DNA from: Thermoflexaceae bacterium
GTDB taxonomy: Bacteria; Chloroflexota; Dehalococcoidia; Tepidiformales; Tepidiformaceae
DNA length: 64,000 bases
Reading direction: 5' to 3'
Assembly: GCA_015075555.1 (NCBI GenBank)
Contig: JABTUD010000002.1
Span: 1,240,001 to 1,304,000, forward strand
Shown: one piece after another, positions 59,926 to 64,000 of the stretch
How positions within the stretch are numbered: the stretch's first letter is position 1
Layout of the letters: every line of letters begins with the position of its first letter
Program-made: the position numbers and the translations under genes
The notes under the pieces: model-generated
Database searches by the model: none
Told to the model about the DNA's origin: nothing
The model's input: only the letters and a program-made list of their open reading frames with translations

Positions 59926-60792
59926 TCAGCTTTTCCGCGGAAGCTTCATGACCCGGCTCACCATGCTGTCCCGGGCGCGGTCGGGCAGCAGCGAGGCCAT
60001 CGCCAGCTGCAGACGGGCATCGTTGCCCACGAGGTAGCGCGTCTTGGGCCGCCGCGCGGTCAGCGCGTGGGCAACGGCTCTGGCTACGCGCCCGGGAGGG
60101 ACCCCGCGCGCGGCGGCGTCCCTGGCTGCCTGCCTTACGGCCGCAATCGCCGGGTCGTAGAGTTCGTGGCCTTGCGGCGAAAGCTGCTGCTCCAGCTCGT
60201 CGGCCGCGTCCTGGCCCTTGTCCCAGATGGGGGTGGCGATGCTCCCCGGTTCGACGATCGAGACCGGGATGTCCCACGGGCGCAGCTCAACGCGCAGCGC
60301 ATCGGCGATCGCCTCCAGTGCGAACTTCGACGCCGCGTAAGGGCCCAGGAACGGCGTTGCCAGCCGGCCGCTGATAGAGCCCATGAAGACAATGCGGCCG
60401 TTCCCTTTCCGGATGAGCGGCAGGAACGCCTGCGTCACGGCGACCTGCCCGGTCACGTTCACTTCGAGCTGGCGCCGGAGCTCCTCGAGCGGCAGGAACT
60501 CCAGCGGGCCCGCCACCGAGATGCCGGCGTTGTTTACCAGACCTCCCAGCCCTTCGTCGCCCGTGGCCTCCACAGCCTGTCCTGCTGCTCGGCCGATGGA
60601 CGCCTCATCGGTGACGTCAAGCTCGACGGGGAGCAGCCGCGCGGATGCCTTCGCCCTCAGCGCCTCCCCGTCGGCAGGCCTGCGCACGCCGGCGAAGACA
60701 CGCCAGCCCATGCGGTCGAGCCGGAGCGCGCACGCCCGCCCGATGCCCGTGGACGCACCGGTGATGACTACGCTCTTCGCCTTGCCGTTCAT
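59926..60792 (-). CDS. Short-chain dehydrogenase/reductase
   Basis: A classical SDR of 288 residues: nucleotide motif TGASTGIGRA, NNAGIS, catalytic Ser in MGSISGRLA and YAASK. The extended C-terminus after 240 (RRPKTRYLVGNDARLQLAMA) is typical of retinol-dehydrogenase-like SDRs. Its partner genes (LLM oxidoreductase, CaiB CoA transferase) lie upstream on the same strand, suggesting a catabolic set for an unknown lipid or aromatic acid. Confidence 0.92.
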   Translation of the reverse strand: MNGKAKSVVITGASTGIGRACALRLDRMGWRVFAGVRRPADGEALRAKASARLLPVELDVTDEASIGRAAGQAVEATGDEGLGGLVNNAGISVAGPLEFLPLEELRRQLEVNVTGQVAVTQAFLPLIRKGNGRIVFMGSISGRLATPFLGPYAASKFALEAIADALRVELRPWDIPVSIVEPGSIATPIWDKGQDAADELEQQLSPQGHELYDPAIAAVRQAARDAAARGVPPGRVARAVAHALTARRPKTRYLVGNDARLQLAMASLLPDRARDSMVSRVMKLPRKS

Positions 60793-60818
60793 GGTTGGCC
60801 CTCCATCGGCGGCGACGT

Positions 60819-61727
60819 TTAGCGGAACGGGGCCGCAGCCTCGTGGATGAATCGGTCGAGTTGTTCCCTCCGCCGTTCCCCGCGCCCCAGGTTGAAGTCA
60901 GGGATGATCACTTCGTCAACGCCGGCTTCCAGGTACATCGCGAGCGTCTCCTGCACCATCCCCACGCTCCCCGCAATGAGCGGCCTGCCGGTGGCGCGGG
61001 TCCGTTCTATCAGCGCCTCGTCATCGGTCAGGATGAGGAGCGCGTTCGCCGAGCGCCTTATCTCCCGCGGGTCGCGCCCGGCCTCTGCGCAATGCCGTTC
61101 GAGAACGGCGATCTTCTGGCGAAGCAGATCGGGCGTCCCCCACACGTTCCATTCATTCGCGTAGCGCGCGGCGATGCGGAGCGTTATCTGCTCGCCGCCG
61201 CCCCCAACGAGCAGCGGCAGCGGCTGCTGGACAGGCTTCGGTTCCAGGGGCGCACCCTGGAGCCTGTAGTAGCGCCCCTCAAAGCTCAGCCGCCCGTGGT
61301 CGAAAAGCCCGCGCACGACCTGGCACGCTTCCTCCAGCCGGCGCAGGCGGCCCCCAACTGTGTGGAACGCGATGCCGTAGGCGGCGTGCTCGTTCTCCTG
61401 CCAGCCCGCGCCGAGACCGAGCACCATCCGCCCACCGCTGATGTTGTCGATGCCGGCCGCCATCTTGGCGAGCACCGCGGGGTGGCGGTAGGTGTTCCCG
61501 GCCACGAGCGAGCCCAGGCGGATGCGGGGCACGGCCGCCGCCAGCCCGGCGAGGGTGGTGAAGCATTCATTGGTCGGGCCGCTCACATCCTCGGCGTTGG
61601 GCATGAAGTGGTCTGCGTACCAGGCGCCGTCCCACCCGGAGGCCTCCGCGTGGCGGCAGAGGTCGAGCGTTTCGGCCCACGAGTTGCCGGGGCCCGGCCA
61701 GAGGCTGAAGCGCAGGGTTCGTGTCAT
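60819..61727 (-). CDS. LLM-class (F420-type) oxidoreductase
   Basis: The 302-residue luciferase-like monooxygenase fold shows LRFSLWPGPGNSWAETLDLC, WYADHFMPNAED, RIRLGSLVAGNTYRHPAVLA and GRMVLGLGAGWQENEHAAYG, characteristic of F420-dependent members. It starts three bases after the CaiB gene ends and is followed after 26 bases by the SDR gene. The cofactor (F420 rather than FMN) is inferred from family resemblance. Confidence 0.92.
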   Translation of the reverse strand: MTRTLRFSLWPGPGNSWAETLDLCRHAEASGWDGAWYADHFMPNAEDVSGPTNECFTTLAGLAAAVPRIRLGSLVAGNTYRHPAVLAKMAAGIDNISGGRMVLGLGAGWQENEHAAYGIAFHTVGGRLRRLEEACQVVRGLFDHGRLSFEGRYYRLQGAPLEPKPVQQPLPLLVGGGGEQITLRIAARYANEWNVWGTPDLLRQKIAVLERHCAEAGRDPREIRRSANALLILTDDEALIERTRATGRPLIAGSVGMVQETLAMYLEAGVDEVIIPDFNLGRGERRREQLDRFIHEAAAPFR

Positions 61728-61730
61728 GCT

Positions 61731-62949
61731 TCAGGCTCCCGCCGTTTCGAGGGCCGGTGCAAGGCCCACGACACCCTCTTCGGCCAGCGCCGCCAGCTCG
61801 CCCGCGCGCAGGCCCAGCTCGGCCGAAAGCACCTCGGCTGTGTGCTCGCCCAGCAGGGGCGAAGGAACCATCTCCACCTCGGATTCGGAGAGGTGGATTG
61901 GAGGCCCCAGCAGTTGCACGTCGCCGTTCACCGGATGGCGAAGCGTCCGGATCATGTTGCGGGCGTGCAGGTGCCTGCTGTGAAGGATGTCCTCGGAATC
62001 GTGGACGGCGCTGCACGGCACCCCGGCCGCGGCTATGGTCTCCATCGCCTCCCACTTGCTGCGCAGGCGCGTCCAGGCCGCGACCTCCTCGTGGAGGGCG
62101 TCGCCGTTCTGGTGGCGGTCGCGTACCGTCTGGAAGCGCGGGTCAGCGCCAAGCTCGGGTTTACCGATGGCAGTGATGAGCGCATCGAACATGCGCGTGT
62201 TCACGCACATTATGTAGATATAATCGTTCGGCCCACCGGGGGCGCATTCATAGATGTCGGTCGGCGAAACGGTGCGGTTGCCGCGCCGCGTGATCGGGCT
62301 TGAGCGGTACTCTCGCTGCGACATCGGCTCACGCATGAAGCTGGCGATGGTCTCCTGCATCGCTATCTCGACCTTCTGGCCCTGGCCGGTGCGGAGCCTC
62401 TGCACGTAGGCGGCAAGAATACCCATGGCGCAGTGCATCCCCGAACCCGTATCGGCGAAGGTGGCGCCCGGCCTGGTGGGGGGGGCCTTCGGCCGGCCCG
62501 GTGACGCTGAACGCCCCGCCTGCGGCCTGCGCGACCATATCCATGCACTTGAAGGAGGCATAGGGGCCGTGCGTGCCGAAGCCCTTGATGGTCGCGTAGA
62601 TGATCGCCGGGTTGGCCGCCTTCAGCGTCTCGTAACCAAGCCCCAGCTTCTCCATCGTGCCGAGGGTGAAGTTCTCTACAACCACGTCGAACTTCGGCAG
62701 CAGCTCCAGGAAGAGCGCCTTCCCCCTGGCGGTGCCGAGGTCAATCGCCACGCTCCGCTTGTTGTTGTTGAAGCTCATGAAGTAGAGCGAATCGTGGCCT
62801 GGCCCGGTGGTGTGGCGGCCCGGGTCGCCCACCCCGGGCAGCTCCACCTTCACCACGTCGGCCCCGAACCACGCGAGGTACTGGGTCGAAGTCGTGCCCG
62901 CTTCCCACTGCGTGAGATCGAGCACGCGCATGCCATCGAGCGCGGGCAT
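61731..62949 (-). pseudogene. CaiB/BaiF-family CoA transferase, one frameshift in a G-run
   Basis: This class III CoA transferase moves CoA between carboxylic acids. The first frame gives MPALDGMRVLDLTQWEAGTT, FGADVVKVELPGVGDPGRHT, the catalytic-Asp region FKCMDMVAQAAGGAFSVTG and stops agreeing near 62487. The second frame continues TFADTGSGMHCAMGILAAYV to the normal end. The switch lies in a run of eight G residues (plus strand) at about 62481-62488, and deleting one restores a protein of about 405 residues. Homopolymer error is the simplest explanation. It heads the CaiB-LLM-SDR set. Confidence 0.9.
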
Positions 62950-63095
62950 GGGCCACCTCCCGGAAGAACTGCTGGCGCCAAGTCTACCTGTTCGGCTACC
63001 AGGCCGGGGAAGGGCGGTCGCTGTTGCACCGTGCCCTGGCCAGCTTCACCCTCGAAGTGAGCCCTCCCGGGCGAAGGCGTCCCTCAGCGGCTGAA

Positions 63096-63347
63096 TCACG
63101 CACTCTTCTGCAGCGAAGCTGCGGGCCCGGGTATCTCCTCGCCAGCGAGAAGGGCGCACTCCACCCATCCCTCCATGGCGTCACCCAGCAGCTCCAGGGC
63201 TTCCTCGACCGTCTCACCGGCCGTGACGCACCCGGGCAGCTCGGGGGCCTCGGCTAGGTAGCCGTCAACGTCGTCTCCGCTGATCACTTTCCGGTAGGGC
63301 CGGGACACGATCTCCTGGACCCGGCGCTCACGTTCCTCGCTATTCAT
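63096..63347 (-). CDS. hicB: HicB-family antitoxin
   Basis: The 83-residue product has the HicB core (YLAEAPELPGCVTAGETVEE, ALELLGDAMEGWVECALLAG). HicB neutralises HicA. Its ATG lies eight bases inside the end of hicA, the toxin-first order typical of many hicAB loci. No DNA-binding domain is added. Confidence 0.88.
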   Translation of the reverse strand: MNSEERERRVQEIVSRPYRKVISGDDVDGYLAEAPELPGCVTAGETVEEALELLGDAMEGWVECALLAGEEIPGPAASLQKSA

Positions 63348-63573
63348 CGCCTTCCTCCCGGGTGCGGCGCAGCACATCCCATACATATGTCGCCAGTATA
63401 GCCCTTCTGCGGAAGGGCACCGAGATACGCTCGGGCCCCTTCCTGTAGTGCGTGTGACTGCCCCGGGTTCGCTCCAGGCTCCATCCGGAGAGCAACAGAA
63501 GGCGCTCGATTTCCTCGAAACGAACATTGTGAGGCCTCTCGGTCAGCCTCCGCCGGAGTTCGCGCCGGTCCAT
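63340..63573 (-). CDS. hicA: HicA-family mRNA interferase toxin
   Basis: HicA toxins cleave mRNA. The 77-residue product has the dsRBD-like HicA fold with the catalytic histidine in RTRGSHTHYRKG and the ending ILATYVWDVLRRTR. N-terminus MDRRELRRRLTERPHNVRFE is a little longer than in the smallest HicA proteins. Confidence 0.87.
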   Translation of the reverse strand: MDRRELRRRLTERPHNVRFEEIERLLLLSGWSLERTRGSHTHYRKGPERISVPFRRRAILATYVWDVLRRTREEGDE

Positions 63574-63612
63574 GTTGAACGCTCCTTCCCCCCAGCGGGG
63601 TCTGCGTCGCCG

Positions 63613-64000
63613 CTACGTGGCCGGGTCCAGCAGCCCCTTCAGCCCGTACTTCTCTACTGGCCCGATGGCGATGATCTCGTAGAGGCCGATGCCCTTCTTC
63701 TTGCCGATGGTCACTTCCGAGATCTGCTGCACGTGCAGGTTCGTGGGGTCCATGGGGTTCTCCTTCGCCAGGTCGAGCTCAATGCCCTCCACCTCGTCCG
63801 GTCCCACCCACATGCCGTGCCCCCACTTCGGGTCGCCATAGCCGATGCCCTTCATGAGGAAGCTGTACATCGGTTTCATGGTCATCTCCAGCTCCTTGCC
63901 TCCTTTCGGGCGGAAGAAGAGCCGGGCCGACTCCAGGTGCCGCGTGCCCTTGCGGAACACGAGTTCGTGGTCGACGGCCGTGTCCTCCTTCGTGCCCGCG
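63613..64000 (-). CDS. Unknown protein, C-terminal part; 5' end outside window
   Basis: The frame enters from the right edge without a stop, so only the last 129 residues are seen. It contains KGTRHLESARLFFRPKGGKE, MKGIGYGDPKWGHGMWVGPD and IGPVEKYGLKGLLDPAT. The GYGxPxWGHGxW motif recalls the C-terminal domain of DUF7064-type, dehydrogenase-associated proteins, but this is a weak match from memory. It is followed by hicA on the same strand after about 40 bases. Confidence 0.55.
   Translation of the reverse strand, partial: AGTKEDTAVDHELVFRKGTRHLESARLFFRPKGGKELEMTMKPMYSFLMKGIGYGDPKWGHGMWVGPDEVEGIELDLAKENPMDPTNLHVQQISEVTIGKKKGIGLYEIIAIGPVEKYGLKGLLDPAT

Noticed and set aside
1-64000. tRNA or rRNA genes
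   Set aside because: T-loop-like GGTTCGA matches fall inside coding sequences and lack a cloverleaf context.

Overview
The window is very GC-rich bacterial chromosome. It most resembles a Chloroflexota genome of the Dehalococcoidia / Tepidiforma type. This is inferred from an eleven-gene complex I operon without nuoE, nuoF or nuoG, a large secreted surface protein, a transaldolase of the small TalC type, an F420-type LLM oxidoreductase beside a CaiB CoA transferase, and mostly Shine-Dalgarno-poor or overlapping gene starts. No rRNA, tRNA, CRISPR array or complete insertion sequence was seen.

Layout. 0-12 kb (minus strand): end of a lipoprotein gene, glnA, a DUF2283/DUF4258 toxin-antitoxin-like pair coupled to rimO, a RodZ-like protein with a PASTA domain, an ECF sigma factor fused to its own zinc-finger anti-sigma and membrane domain, a rhomboid protease, a four-GAF hybrid histidine kinase and a secreted CAP protein. 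12-18.2 kb: a repeat field, a small secreted protein with an LPXTG-like tail, and a 1496-residue surface protein. 18.2-23.1 kb: an unusual repeat-rich island. It holds arrays of short hairpins (GGAG, then a GCGGCC/GGCCGC stem), heptanucleotide tandem repeats, a frameshifted REP-associated tyrosine transposase (RAYT) inside the hairpin arrays, and talC. 23.1-35 kb: nitrilase-fold protein, beta-lactamase-fold protein, a YiaG-like regulator with a perfect palindromic operator, DUF2851, amidase, MFS transporter, an Mrr-type endonuclease followed by another hairpin array, a lone phage portal protein and a zinc-ribbon membrane protein. Many genes here carry frameshifts. 35-38.3 kb: proA, an MNT-HEPN pair and an alpha/beta hydrolase. 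38.3-49 kb: nuoA-D and nuoH-N in one tight operon. 49-64 kb: small membrane proteins, pyrG, an arsR/arsM divergent pair with visible operators, recQ, secreted proteins, a CaiB-LLM-SDR gene set, hicAB and the end of a further gene.

The most interesting system is the RAYT with its REP-like hairpins. The hairpins carry the GGAG foot typical of RAYT targets, lie on both sides of the transposase gene in inverted orientation, and recur at five intergenic places in this window beside heptanucleotide repeats. Several genes have a -10 box only 6-9 bases before the start codon, suggesting leaderless transcripts. Frameshifts cluster at 20.8-35 kb and may be assembly errors or real decay; coordinates of those genes span the whole conceptual gene.
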